Below are positions 1 through 9,164 of a stretch of 57,464 bases of DNA, piece by piece. The stretch covers positions 1 to 57,464 of IMG/VR virus record IMGVR_UViG_3300017917_004798; one strand, given 5' to 3'. Made by a program: the position numbers and the translations under genes. The notes under the pieces were generated by a model. It had not been told where the DNA came from, did no database searches, and saw only the letters and a program-made list of their open reading frames with translations. The first letter of the stretch is position 1; each line of letters begins with the position of its first letter. This DNA is from a virus.

Positions 1-875
1 GGTTGGTGTTCTATTTGTTTGAATCCGTTTGCATCGAATGCTTCCTCTATAAAATTTAACATTGCTTGTTCTGCTTTTTTCATTTTTACTTTACCCGAGA
101 CCGGTTTGTATTTTTGGATGCGTTTGATGGTGAAATCTTCACTTTCTCTTAACTTGCGTTTTACTATGAAGAATTCTACTTCTATGTTTTCTTCGGGGAA
201 ATTGTATAGTTCCGCAAAGTATTTTTTGTAGAGTAAAAGTTGGTATTGTTTTATTTCGTTTTTCTTTTCTTTTTCTCCCCAACCCCAAGTTGAGGTTTTA
301 AAGTCTATTATGTAAATTTTGTTGGTTGGTTCATGGTACAGAACAGCATCGAGAAAACCTTGATATACTACGTTGGGGAGTTTTGGGTGTGGGTTCAGTA
401 CAATGGGTATTTCTATTCCTACTAGATACCACCCACGCTTGGAGAAATGTTTGCCCCTATTTTTTGCAAAATCGCGTATGATTTCTACTCCATCATCGTA
501 AAATTCTCTGAGCTCTATTGGTGTGGAGAAATGTTGTTTGTTGTTTGATTTATATTGTTTGGTGTATTCTTCTCTGAGTTTGTCCTCGAGCATTTCGGAT
601 GTGTTGATTTTATCAGCTGCTGTTCCACTTTGGTTGTAGTATGTGGTTAGGTAGTGCTGGAGTACTTCATGGAGGGAGGATCCAAATACTGTGTGGATGG
701 TGGAGGTAAATTGTTTATGGCCTTCTTTGTATTGGAGGGACCATTTTTTGGGGCATTCGGAGTACATGGATAGTTGGGAGTATGAGATGCTTTTTTCACT
801 TGCCCAATCTATGTCTCGTTTGATTTTATTTTGGACCTCTTTTACTATTTGAGGTATAACTTTCTTTTTGGCCAT
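1..875 (-). CDS. RecB-like PD-(D/E)XK nuclease, partial (3' end outside window)
   Basis: The reading frame runs from an ATG at 875 to the left edge with no stop, about 291 codons. The N-terminal part has SYSQLSMYSECPKKW, typical of the RecB/Cas4/AddB-type nuclease fold. Further on, GFLDAV followed about 15 residues later by IIDFKTS matches the D...D-x-K catalytic core of PDDEXK_1 nucleases, which cut or resect DNA. A GTATATT box lies 7 bases upstream of the ATG and a terminator-like hairpin precedes it, so the gene probably starts its own transcript. The role in the phage (recombination, host DNA degradation or DNA processing) cannot be settled from the sequence. The family call is fairly secure; the C-terminus is missing. 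Confidence 0.8.
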   Translation of the reverse strand, partial: MAKKKVIPQIVKEVQNKIKRDIDWASEKSISYSQLSMYSECPKKWSLQYKEGHKQFTSTIHTVFGSSLHEVLQHYLTTYYNQSGTAADKINTSEMLEDKLREEYTKQYKSNNKQHFSTPIELREFYDDGVEIIRDFAKNRGKHFSKRGWYLVGIEIPIVLNPHPKLPNVVYQGFLDAVLYHEPTNKIYIIDFKTSTWGWGEKEKKNEIKQYQLLLYKKYFAELYNFPEENIEVEFFIVKRKLRESEDFTIKRIQKYKPVSGKVKMKKAEQAMLNFIEEAFDANGFKQIEHQ

Positions 876-881
876 ATGGTA

Positions 882-888
882 AATATAC
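882..888 (-). promoter_or_regulatory. GTATATT promoter-like box
   Basis: Read on the minus strand this is TTTTTGTATATT, 7 bases before the ATG at 875. It is one of six exact GTATATT copies upstream of minus-strand genes (others at 3743, 7433, 20357, 23525 and 24053). Promoter function is inferred from the recurrence and position only. Confidence 0.45.
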
Positions 889-940
889 AAAAACTTTATT
901 GCTTATCCAAATAATCAATAATTTGATTATTGCTTTTAAA

Positions 941-980
941 GGAAAAAGAAACCCCCATGATAGCGAGAGTTGGGGGTTTC
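941..980 (-). terminator. Rho-independent terminator
   Basis: The arms GAAACCCCCA and TGGGGGTTTC (948-957 and 971-980) are perfectly complementary over 10 bp with a 13-base loop. On the minus strand the stem is followed by TTTTTCCTTT. It would end the leftward transcript coming from 1011 and beyond, before the nuclease gene. Confidence 0.8.
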
Positions 981-981
981 G

Positions 982-1001
982 CCGTTACTGTTTGGTAACG
1001 G
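982..1001 (-). terminator. Second hairpin in tandem with the terminator
   Basis: CCGTTAC and GTAACGG form a perfect 7-bp stem (982-988/995-1001) directly after the stop codon at 1011 and just before the main terminator. It has no T-run of its own, so it may protect the 3' end or assist termination. Confidence 0.5.
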
Positions 1002-1010
1002 TCCTAAATG

Positions 1011-1244
1011 TTATTTTAAAATGCCGGCTAGACGTTGGTTGCGTTTGATTTCTTCAATTTCTTGTCCGTCTCCCACTATTGCACCGTAATCCATCATACC
1101 TAAAGTACCAGCGTAGCGGGATAGTTCAATTGCGTTTTCGGCTACACGGTGTAGGTCCATATCATCTTTTGCATCCTCTCTAGCGTATTCGAGCAAACGG
1201 ATGAATAGCGGAACGTCTACTGTGATTTTGTCTTTTGGGTTCAT
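1011..1244 (-). CDS. Conserved small phage protein, unknown function
   Basis: This 77-aa soluble, mostly helical protein starts MNPKDKITVDVPLFIRLLEYAREDA. The pattern (K-I-x-V-D-V-P-L-F-I-R-L-L-E, then a run of acidic residues and VAENAIELS) looks like short hypothetical proteins of marine T4-like phages, but I cannot name a function. No catalytic motif is visible. Its ATG follows the stop of the upstream gene at 1246 by one base, so the two are cotranscribed. It is the last gene before the double hairpin at 941-1001. Confidence 0.75.
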   Translation of the reverse strand: MNPKDKITVDVPLFIRLLEYAREDAKDDMDLHRVAENAIELSRYAGTLGMMDYGAIVGDGQEIEEIKRNQRLAGILK

Positions 1245-1245
1245 G

Positions 1246-1713
1246 TTATTTGTTTAGTTTTCCGTACATTACTGCACCTGCTACTTTTTTGCCTGCTTCT
1301 TCTGAGCCATATTTTTTGGCTGCTGATTTGGCTATTTTCTCGAAGTTTTTTCCCTTTTCGCCAATGTCTTTTCCTGCACGTGCTTTTTTTGCCATTGCGG
1401 AACGTTCTTTGGCTGTGCCTGGTTTATTGGATTCGTCTAGCTCGTCTTCAGGGGTATCTATATCAAAAAAGTAGTCTGAGTATTCTTCGTCTTCGTCTTC
1501 ATCTTCATCTTCCATTTCCTCATTCAATGAAGTGCCTTTGGTGAAGTGCTCAAATGCTATTTCGTAATCTGTTTTTTCGCGCTCAAATATATTGTTGATA
1601 GCGGGAATACCAACGAAGTTTTCGTTTAGTGATTCTGTTGTGTTTTCTTCTGTTGTGGTTTCTGGGGTTGGTAAACCAGCCAATTCCACCATTCTTTTAA
1701 ATTCTTCGCTCAT
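1246..1713 (-). CDS. Acidic phage protein with basic C-terminal domain, unknown
   Basis: This 155-aa protein is sharply bipolar. Residues 1-50 are an ordinary leader, residues about 60-95 are almost all Asp and Glu (EDEDEDEDEE), and the last 55 residues are Lys-, Ala- and Gly-rich (AKERSAMAKKARAGKDIG, then AAKKYGSEEAGKKVAG). The C-terminal segment resembles a short domain found in hypothetical proteins of T4-like marine phages. The charge layout would suit an internal head or DNA-associated protein, but that is a guess. It sits in the gp62/gp44 transcript. Confidence 0.7.
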   Translation of the reverse strand: MSEEFKRMVELAGLPTPETTTEENTTESLNENFVGIPAINNIFEREKTDYEIAFEHFTKGTSLNEEMEDEDEDEDEEYSDYFFDIDTPEDELDESNKPGTAKERSAMAKKARAGKDIGEKGKNFEKIAKSAAKKYGSEEAGKKVAGAVMYGKLNK

Positions 1714-1735
1714 GTTATATGTTTGTTAATAAATA

Positions 1736-1951
1736 TTACATATTTTTTGCCTCTAGCATTTTCTTTACCTTCTGGAGGTAAAGTATAGCATCCATATGTT
1801 CCTCTAAAGCATGGTTGATGTAGTCTATTAGTTCTAGGTCGGTGCGATCCAAATCACATCCGTATTTTTCCTTGCCAAATGATGCTCTATCAACGAATTT
1901 GTCTATGATGGAGTCTACTATAGAGTCTGTAACCTTAATTTCTCTTGTCAT
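1736..1951 (-). CDS. MazG-related short all-alpha protein
   Basis: This 71-aa protein has the signature RASFGKEKYG-x4-RTDLELIDYINHALEEHMDAILYL. I recognise this from short phage proteins related to the all-alpha NTP pyrophosphohydrolase (MazG/dUTPase-like) superfamily, where the EEHMD stretch supplies metal-binding acids. At this size it holds only the core helices, so it may act as an oligomer or may not be catalytic. Its ATG shares one base with the TAA of the gp62 gene (TAATG overlap), indicating translational coupling. Confidence 0.6.
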   Translation of the reverse strand: MTREIKVTDSIVDSIIDKFVDRASFGKEKYGCDLDRTDLELIDYINHALEEHMDAILYLQKVKKMLEAKNM

Positions 1952-2382
1952 TACTTTAATAGTTTATCTGCTTCTTTAACTGTTATTCCCATTTTGTAGA
2001 GGATACCTCGAACACCATTTTCGCGTAAAATGTCCATATATTCTTCTGCTTCACCTAAACTACATTCAAAATGTTTGGCTACATAGTCTATTGCTTGAAG
2101 GTTTTTCTTGCGTTTGGTTACCTTTAAATACTTGAAGAACGTTTTTTGTTTCGGGATCATTTCTCTATAAATTGAATATATTTGTTGTTTGTTATCGTAT
2201 GGGATTGTTTGAATATAATTTACAAGTTCAATGTAGCGTATATCTGTCGATACATATTTGTTAATCATATACGAGTTCCATTTATCCCACGATTCTGGTG
2301 AAATATTTTCAATTGGTGATTTATATATGGTGATCTCGTTTAACCACCCAAATATATCCTTTATTTCTTTCTGTTTTCTCAC
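1951..2382 (-). CDS. 62: Clamp loader small subunit, gp62-like
   Basis: This 143-aa protein has DIFGWLNEITIYKSP near the start and repeated helices (WDKWNSYMINKYVS, then RYIELVNYIQTI). These match the T4/cyanophage gp62 family, the small subunit that joins four gp44 ATPases to load the gp45 clamp. T4 gp62 is somewhat longer (187 aa). The start is GTG, overlapping the upstream stop as GTGA. The location two genes downstream of gp44, as in T4, supports the call. Confidence 0.75.
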   Translation of the reverse strand: MRKQKEIKDIFGWLNEITIYKSPIENISPESWDKWNSYMINKYVSTDIRYIELVNYIQTIPYDNKQQIYSIYREMIPKQKTFFKYLKVTKRKKNLQAIDYVAKHFECSLGEAEEYMDILRENGVRGILYKMGITVKEADKLLK

Positions 2383-2615
2383 AGTGAAATATCTTTGTAT
2401 TCTGCTCTAATTTCTGGTGGGAGTGAGTCTGTCAATATCTTTTTGCTATCTAAATCATAAAATACTGGGATTGGGATAAGGGCATCCTCGTCTGCCCCAA
2501 TTAAAAACTTGGAGATTTTACGGATAATGAATGCTTGCCCGAATAGTTTTTCTCCGTTGAATCCTTCAACTGGGGTTGTTTGTTTGAAATCGATGTTTGG
2601 TGCTTGGTTTTGCAT
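2379..2615 (-). CDS. Small phage protein, unknown
   Basis: This 78-aa protein has no recognised domain. It has a beta-rich middle (FGQAFIIRKISKFLIG) and an acidic end. It lies between the clamp loader subunits, overlaps the gp62 start by 4 bases, and starts 6 bases after the stop of the upstream membrane protein. The position implies expression with the replisome genes; nothing further can be read from it. Confidence 0.65.
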   Translation of the reverse strand: MQNQAPNIDFKQTTPVEGFNGEKLFGQAFIIRKISKFLIGADEDALIPIPVFYDLDSKKILTDSLPPEIRAEYKDISL

Positions 2616-2621
2616 ATTTAT

Positions 2622-2828
2622 TTATTGTTTATTGGTTTTTTCGTTTTTGTATTCTATAAAATCATGTATAAAGCCTGCCGCAACTATTATGTTCATTCCA
2701 ATGGAAGCTAATATTTCAGTTATATCTTCATACACATTTGTGCTTAAATGGATATGACCCACTATCCAGAAAGGTACGGATAGATTTTGGGATATCCACG
2801 AAAGAGTGTACTTTATGAAATATTTCAT
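2622..2828 (-). CDS. Small membrane protein, unknown
   Basis: I chose the ATG at 2828 (68 aa, starting MKYFIKYTLSW) because it overlaps the gp44 stop as ATGA; a longer frame to 2855 would run into gp44. Two hydrophobic stretches (VPFWIVGHIHLS and ILASIGMNIIVAAGFIHDFI) suggest one or two membrane segments. No family is recognised. A membrane protein translationally coupled to the clamp loader is odd and may simply reflect insertion of an accessory gene. Confidence 0.6.
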   Translation of the reverse strand: MKYFIKYTLSWISQNLSVPFWIVGHIHLSTNVYEDITEILASIGMNIIVAAGFIHDFIEYKNEKTNKQ

Positions 2829-3736
2829 TTTACCTCTATAATTTTGGCTATACAAGAGGCTATGTTAATTTCCTTGTCTATTCTAAAGTTTGCCTGGTAT
2901 AGGTGCTCATTTAGTATGATTGCAATCATGCCTTCCTTCCCAGGTGCATATTTGGAGGCATAGTCAAATAGGCTACGGTATAGCTCCTCAAAGTCTTTTA
3001 CTCCACTATCGGCTATAGTTTGGCGAATATTTCTCCAGTCTGGTTTTGCTTGTGCTAGTTCTTTCAGTACTGCTTTGATGTAGTTATTTGCTACTAAAAC
3101 TGTTTTATCGAGTACAACCATATCATCTTTTACAGACATTTGCAAAACATTTAACATTTTGCGTAGGTCTGGATAGTACTGTACAATTAATGTTTTGATG
3201 TCTTCCGGCTCATACGATAAGTTCAATTGATCGGCCAATATCCAAGTTAAATGGTTGTATACTTCTTGTTTGGAAGGTGGTACAATTTTGAGTACCTGGC
3301 ATCTGGATTGGAGTGGATCTATTATTCGCTCTACAAAGTTGCATGTTAATATGAATCGAGTTGAGCGGGAGAATGTCTCAATTACGTTTCGTAGTGCGGC
3401 TTGTCCTTGGATAGTGATAAAATCTGCTTCATCCAGTATTACTACTTTGATGCTTTTCCACGATGCAGCACTAGCGAATCCTTTTACTTTGTCTCGGATG
3501 GCATCCACACCATTTTCGTCGGACGCATTGATGAAAAGATAGTCGCAATCTAGGTTTTTAACTATGATTTTGGCCAATGTAGTTTTCCCTGTGCCTGGGG
3601 TAGAATAGAATATAAAATTCTGGATGTCACCTTGGTCTAGGTATCTTTGGAGGGTTTCTTTGACAGCTTGATTTCCTACATATGTTTCTAGAGTGGTAGG
3701 GCGAAAACGCTCTACATATAACGTATTTTCTTTCAT
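2825..3736 (-). CDS. 44: Clamp loader large subunit, gp44-like AAA+ ATPase
   Basis: This is a 303-aa AAA+ ATPase. Walker A is STPGTGKTT, Walker B is VVILDEAD, sensor 1 is ILTCNF and the SRC arginine finger is LQSRCQ. The opening VERFRPTTLETYVGNQ is the usual start of clamp-loader subunits. With gp62 it loads the gp45 clamp. I placed the start at ATG 3736 (MKENTLYVERF); the frame extends to a TTG at 3751, but that would overlap the GTATATT box. A terminator-like hairpin and the box lie just upstream, so this gene likely begins a transcript. Confidence 0.93.
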   Translation of the reverse strand: MKENTLYVERFRPTTLETYVGNQAVKETLQRYLDQGDIQNFIFYSTPGTGKTTLAKIIVKNLDCDYLFINASDENGVDAIRDKVKGFASAASWKSIKVVILDEADFITIQGQAALRNVIETFSRSTRFILTCNFVERIIDPLQSRCQVLKIVPPSKQEVYNHLTWILADQLNLSYEPEDIKTLIVQYYPDLRKMLNVLQMSVKDDMVVLDKTVLVANNYIKAVLKELAQAKPDWRNIRQTIADSGVKDFEELYRSLFDYASKYAPGKEGMIAIILNEHLYQANFRIDKEINIASCIAKIIEVK

Positions 3737-3742
3737 AACCGT

Positions 3743-3749
3743 AATATAC
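3743..3749 (-). promoter_or_regulatory. GTATATT promoter-like box
   Basis: Minus-strand TTTTTTTGTATATT begins inside the T-run of the preceding hairpin and ends 6 bases before the gp44 ATG. If it is a -10 element the mRNA would be nearly leaderless. Confidence 0.45.
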
Positions 3750-3750
3750 A

Positions 3751-3774
3751 AAAAAAGCTTGCACTAGGCAAGCT
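3751..3774 (-). terminator. Terminator hairpin with shared AGCTTGCCTA element
   Basis: The arms AGCTTGC and GCAAGCT (3756-3762/3768-3774) form a 7-bp stem with a 5-base loop. On the minus strand it is followed by a run of seven T. The decamer TAGGCAAGCT (3765-3774) recurs in hairpins at 7455 and 49894. Confidence 0.75.
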
Positions 3775-3797
3775 ATTTTAAATTATTGTGGGGTATA

Positions 3798-4772
3798 TTA
3801 CTTTATAATTCCAGCTCGAACTAGCATCGCTCGCATTTCAAAGTCAATGTCTTCTTTAAGTTTAGTTTTAAAGTCAAATGCTATTGGCTGGAGTGCTGCT
3901 CTTTGAGATGCTGTAATACCTGTTACAACTAGTTTGTATTTTCTGTCTGCTCCTTCACCCGTTGGTTCAACTTCAAATTTTGCACTTGGAACGTCCCCTA
4001 GTTTGGCTTGCAATTGTTTGCGAAGTTTATCTGCTTGATCTGCTGTATTTACTGTGGTGGAGAGTGGTGGTACTTCCTCTGCTTTTGGTTTTTCAATTGT
4101 TTTGGGTGTTTCTGTTTCACCTGCCTCAATACTAATTACATTATATCCTACCCCAGCATTGTTGAATATAGTTTTGAGTACTTTTTCGAGGTATGCTTTA
4201 GTGTTGAATGGGTTTTCCATTGAGGAAGGAAATATGATTTTGCCATCTTCCACTTTATAGTTTATATCTTTCTCCAATTTACCAGCGTATTTTTTTAGGT
4301 TTGCTGGGGTTTTCATTGGAAAATAATTTGCCCCATAGCGACCAACTAGCTCTTTTGGTAGTGATTTGCCTGGTAGGGTAAATAGATAGTCATTTAGGCT
4401 ACCATCGTTTCCTTCTGCTTGCCATTTTTCATAGCCTGCTTCTGCTTCTTTTTCAGTAGCGGTCCATGCTTGTGGTGCTCTATTCTTGATGTCAATTAAC
4501 TTGAATGCTTTTTCGTCCTCTGAGCGTGAATCCCAGTCTTTCCATGCAGCACCTGCTTTTTGTGCTGGGATTGAAGGGCCGAAGGCTTTTGCAATGGCTT
4601 TAGGGTCACGCATGTTTTGCGCGTATATTCCGTAGTTGTCAATGGTATCGAGTGCTTTTAAAGCAGCATCCATGGATTCAGGTTCAACAGCTAGATCGTA
4701 TTTGACACGAAGTTGCTTTTGTTCTCCACCTTCTTCGTCCTCTATTTCGCGTAGAATATCAGTTAATTTCAT
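3798..4772 (-). CDS. Unknown phage protein with a MKLTDILRE leader
   Basis: This is a 324-aa soluble protein; I set the start at ATG 4772, since upstream codons lack ATG. The first residues, MKLTDILREIEDEEGG, share the pattern L-x-DIL-x-E with two unlinked proteins (19343-19780 and 29508-30227). In T4, short N-terminal leaders ending in L/I-x-E target internal proteins to the prohead and are cut by the gp21 protease, so this could be a head-internal protein (inference). The rest has Lys/Ala-rich helices, a Pro/Glu linker near residues 225-250 and a small C-terminal alpha/beta domain. No enzyme motif is seen. Confidence 0.6.
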   Translation of the reverse strand: MKLTDILREIEDEEGGEQKQLRVKYDLAVEPESMDAALKALDTIDNYGIYAQNMRDPKAIAKAFGPSIPAQKAGAAWKDWDSRSEDEKAFKLIDIKNRAPQAWTATEKEAEAGYEKWQAEGNDGSLNDYLFTLPGKSLPKELVGRYGANYFPMKTPANLKKYAGKLEKDINYKVEDGKIIFPSSMENPFNTKAYLEKVLKTIFNNAGVGYNVISIEAGETETPKTIEKPKAEEVPPLSTTVNTADQADKLRKQLQAKLGDVPSAKFEVEPTGEGADRKYKLVVTGITASQRAALQPIAFDFKTKLKEDIDFEMRAMLVRAGIIK

Positions 4773-4792
4773 ATCTATACATATTATAAAAA

Positions 4793-5062
4793 TCAATCGA
4801 AATCCCCATAAATATTAAAGCGCTTAGGTGGCTCTGGTGGTGCCTCTGGTATTTCTTCTGTTTCAACTCGTATAACAAATAGTTCACTGTTTAAAGGTTC
4901 CAATCTAAAGTGAGCGTTCTCGCCTGTTTTCTGGAACCATGCCTCTAGGGCTTCGGTTAGGGAGCCATGTTCTTCTGTCTCCCCAACCAAGATCCATACA
5001 TCCCCAAATCCTTTTTTTCTAGTTGCAATTAATTCGTTGTATTCTACTTCTTGTGTTTCCAT
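4793..5062 (-). CDS. Small protein next to groEL, unknown
   Basis: This 89-aa protein contains KKGFGDVWILVGETEEHGSL and a Pro-rich acidic end (EIPEAPPEPPKRF). It has no recognised domain or membrane segment. Its ATG lies just after the groEL stop (one base between), so it belongs to the groES-groEL transcript. It could be an accessory factor for the chaperonin or an unrelated passenger. Confidence 0.6.
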   Translation of the reverse strand: METQEVEYNELIATRKKGFGDVWILVGETEEHGSLTEALEAWFQKTGENAHFRLEPLNSELFVIRVETEEIPEAPPEPPKRFNIYGDFD

Positions 5063-5063
5063 A

Positions 5064-6716
<1,653 letters not shown>

Positions 6717-6721
6717 TTATT

Positions 6722-7018
6722 TTATTGTTCTATTACTTTAGCAAGCACCTGGTTTTCTGCCCCAATGAAGTATTCTGTTCCTTCATGCTCGATTTTGGTG
6801 AAACCCATGGTAGGCAATACAACTGTATCCCCTTCTTTCAAGATAGTGGGAATGAATGTTCCAGTTACTGTTTCTTTTCCAGGTCCAACTGCTATAACTG
6901 TTCCGTGTACGTTTCTGTCTTTTCCCATGTCAGGGACAATAATTGAGCCAAATTGTGTTTCTTCAATTTCTACTGGCTTTACGATAACTGCATCAAATAG
7001 TGCTTCTAGTTTACTCAT
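6722..7018 (-). CDS. groES: Co-chaperonin GroES (Cpn10)
   Basis: This 98-aa protein has the Cpn10 layout: LFDAVIVKPVEIEETQFG leads into the mobile loop (SIIVPDMGKDRNVHG), followed by GTVIAVGPGK and LKEGDTVVLP. It is closer to bacterial GroES than to T4 gp31. It caps the GroEL ring encoded next to it. Its ATG overlaps the stop of the upstream gene (ATGA at 7015-7018), so the three genes are translationally linked. Confidence 0.95.
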   Translation of the reverse strand: MSKLEALFDAVIVKPVEIEETQFGSIIVPDMGKDRNVHGTVIAVGPGKETVTGTFIPTILKEGDTVVLPTMGFTKIEHEGTEYFIGAENQVLAKVIEQ

Positions 7019-7377
7019 ATTTCGATTGATTTTAGTAGGTTGTCTATTCCGTTTTTGACTTCATTCCATGTATTGATATATTCTTTAATGGAGCTGTATT
7101 CTCCTTTGTTTAGGTAGAATTTTTGTTTTGCAATGCAATTTAGGGCATTCGAGAAACTACTGTAGTATCCAACTACTCTTTCTTGTTGTTTGCCGGTGGC
7201 TTCTTTACCGCCGAATCCACGGGTAGAAACAAATCTTTCAATTACTGTAAAGTTTGTTGCATCTTTGACAATATAGAAGGGTTCCATTGCGGAATCTTTA
7301 ATTGTGCAAAGTGTGGATTGTGTGTCAACTTCTTCGCCTCTAGCGGGACGACCGCGTCGTGTTTTTGTTTCTTGCAT
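7015..7377 (-). CDS. Small AT-hook-like protein, unknown
   Basis: This is a 120-aa protein from ATG 7377 (the frame extends upstream only through non-ATG codons). The N-terminus has TRRGRPARGEE, an AT-hook-like RGRP motif that could bind the minor groove of AT-rich DNA. The rest is a small alpha/beta domain (PFYIVKDATNFTVIERF) with Lys-rich helices. The protein encoded at 14774-15058 has a similar layout. It is the first gene of the groES-groEL transcript and is preceded by a GTATATT box, so a DNA-binding regulator is possible but unproven. Confidence 0.65.
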   Translation of the reverse strand: MQETKTRRGRPARGEEVDTQSTLCTIKDSAMEPFYIVKDATNFTVIERFVSTRGFGGKEATGKQQERVVGYYSSFSNALNCIAKQKFYLNKGEYSSIKEYINTWNEVKNGIDNLLKSIEI

Positions 7378-7432
7378 AACTAAATTTAAATCTATAACTG
7401 TAAAAATAATCAACTAATTGGTTAGTTGCTTC

Positions 7433-7439
7433 AATATAC
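7433..7439 (-). promoter_or_regulatory. GTATATT promoter-like box
   Basis: Minus-strand TTTTCGTATATT lies 55 bases before the ATG at 7377, which begins the groES-groEL transcript. It directly follows the hairpin at 7452-7468. Confidence 0.4.
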
Positions 7440-7451
7440 GAAAACTATTTT

Positions 7452-7468
7452 GAATAGGCAAGCTATTC
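7452..7468 (-). terminator. Hairpin after gp45 with shared AGCTTGCCTA element
   Basis: GAATAG and CTATTC form a 6-bp stem around the 5-base loop CTTGC (minus strand). The T-run is weak (AAAATAGTTTTC follows), so it may be a processing or binding site rather than a true terminator. TAGGCAAGCT (7455-7464) is repeated at 3765 and 49894. Confidence 0.4.
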
Positions 7469-7479
7469 TATTATACATA

Positions 7480-8214
7480 TTAAAAACTTTTGTCCTCTTT
7501 ACGTACCATATAATATTCACTGTTAATTTCGCCCGTGCTGAATTCTAGTTTGAGTAAACCTTGTGCATTTAAATATAGTTTGCCTTCTTTTGAGTCTTTG
7601 TTGATGTTTAGTATGTTTTTGAATTGGTTTGAATTGAACGGTAGGTTAATATCTGTAGCATCTATTTTGCCATATAGATTGTATGTAACTTTATTGTTGT
7701 GGCCCTGTTCATCTCCAAATGTAAAGGTACACATTTTGTCCCCATTTAAGTCAATTCCAGTTGAAACTAACATGTTGTCAATGTCCCCCAAAGATGTTTT
7801 GGCTTTAACTAGGTTAAGTAAATCCTCCGAATCTAACGGTAGTACTGCATCCCATTGTGGTTCCGTTACGGAGCCTACTTTGGGAATCAAGAGTGGATCA
7901 GCCAATGCATATGTTAAAGTGAATTTGTTGTCTTCAAAGTGTAGTTTTGTTGGTGTGCCTTTGTGTTTTTCTAGGTTTACCAAAATACTGCCCTGGGTGA
8001 TGTTGAGTAGGTTGAGGAATTTTTTGGTGTCGAAAATGGCTAGCTCACAATCTTCAATGTCAATGTCTTGGCATGTTATTTTGCCTATAACTTCTTTGTT
8101 TATGGACATGAAATTGATTGTGAGTGTTTTATTTTCAATTGTCCATTTGACGGATTCATTTTCTCCCAAGTAGTACTTGTTGATTGCGCTTTGTAAAACT
8201 AATTTGTTGATCAC
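7480..8214 (-). CDS. 45: Sliding clamp, gp45-like
   Basis: This 244-aa protein has the length and beta-rich pattern of T4-type processivity clamps, which form a trimeric ring tethering gp43 to DNA and in T4 also activating late transcription. Recognisable parts are the start INKLVLQSAINKYY, the central WDAVLPLDSEDLLNLVKA linker region and the end SGEINSEYYMVRKED. The start codon is GTG. It lies immediately downstream of the polymerase gene, close to the T4 order. There is no recognisable regA between clamp and polymerase. Confidence 0.85.
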   Translation of the reverse strand: MINKLVLQSAINKYYLGENESVKWTIENKTLTINFMSINKEVIGKITCQDIDIEDCELAIFDTKKFLNLLNITQGSILVNLEKHKGTPTKLHFEDNKFTLTYALADPLLIPKVGSVTEPQWDAVLPLDSEDLLNLVKAKTSLGDIDNMLVSTGIDLNGDKMCTFTFGDEQGHNNKVTYNLYGKIDATDINLPFNSNQFKNILNINKDSKEGKLYLNAQGLLKLEFSTGEINSEYYMVRKEDKSF

Positions 8215-8258
8215 TTTGTTTGGTTTTGGATGAATATATAAAAGACATTTTAAATATC

Positions 8259-9164
8259 CTAGCTAAAGTTAAAAAACATTGATTTGTATGGATTTAGCGA
8301 TAGATCCCAAGATATATCTGAATATAGTGTTTCGAGTTTGTTTCGCATAACGCTATCAAATAGGCCATCCCTATCAATGAATTTATCTATTAATTGAGTT
8401 ATTTCTGGTGGATCATTGTATCCGTTGTAGCCTATTACATCTATTTTGTATGGGTTTGGTTTCAAGTATGCAATGTACATTTTGTCCCCAATTGTAAATT
8501 CAGGGTATTGTTTGGTTAAACCTTTGAACCGTAATATGTCATTATATAAAATGCTTGCTTTTGTATTGATGGGGCATTTCAATTTTAATTTGGAAAATAA
8601 TTCACCAGCCATAGGTTTACGTTCAATGTATTCGTCTAGTTTTTTCAATCCTGTTGGCTTAAGCAATTTTGTCCATTCTACTGTTTGCATTGAATTTTTA
8701 AAGTCCATTACAAATTTGTCGATTTCGGTTTTGGATTTACCAAATAGTATACTTTTGATTAGCTCTTCCCCAAAGTTTCTGAAGTATGGGGGGAAATTGG
8801 ATTTCATAATGTCCAAACCTTTTATATCGAATTCCTCTGTAGGTATACCTTCTTTGTTAACTATGTATTGGGCATAACGGCGTTTTCCTGACCAATATGC
8901 CGATTTAATTATTGTTTCTGTTTTGAATTCTATTCTGTTTTGGGGTACATTAAATAATTTTTTAGATAATGTATCAAGGTAAGTGTTTATTTTGTTTGAA
9001 TTTTCTTCTGCTATATTTTGTACTTCTTGGGTAAGAACATTATCTGGGAGTTCATAGTATTTTTCCCCTAGACGTTTTTTTAGTTGTGGGGTTGCTTCAA
9101 AAAAACAGCTATCTGTGTCTGAAGCTACACAAAAATCCCGGTAATCAGATATATCAAATTTCAT
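8259..9164 (-). CDS. 43: Family B DNA polymerase, C-terminal part (gp43B)
   Basis: This 301-aa reading frame begins just before polymerase motif C: FCVASDTDSCFF corresponds to the GDTDS catalytic carboxylates of T4 gp43. The remainder matches the palm and thumb (KTETIIKSAYWSGKRRYAQYIVN contains the KKRY-type motif). The last residues, KSMFFNFS, resemble the C-terminal clamp-binding peptide of gp43. It lacks the exonuclease and motifs A and B, which are in the gene at 10319-12175. Its ATG overlaps the stop of the intervening homing endonuclease as ATGA, so its translation is probably coupled to it. The two polypeptides should assemble into one enzyme. Confidence 0.92.
   Translation of the reverse strand: MKFDISDYRDFCVASDTDSCFFEATPQLKKRLGEKYYELPDNVLTQEVQNIAEENSNKINTYLDTLSKKLFNVPQNRIEFKTETIIKSAYWSGKRRYAQYIVNKEGIPTEEFDIKGLDIMKSNFPPYFRNFGEELIKSILFGKSKTEIDKFVMDFKNSMQTVEWTKLLKPTGLKKLDEYIERKPMAGELFSKLKLKCPINTKASILYNDILRFKGLTKQYPEFTIGDKMYIAYLKPNPYKIDVIGYNGYNDPPEITQLIDKFIDRDGLFDSVMRNKLETLYSDISWDLSLNPYKSMFFNFS

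Noticed and set aside
1490-1520. Acidic repeat tract in the 1246-1713 protein as a simple-sequence repeat locus
   Set aside because: The codons vary and the run is short; it reads as an acidic protein segment rather than a phase-variable repeat.
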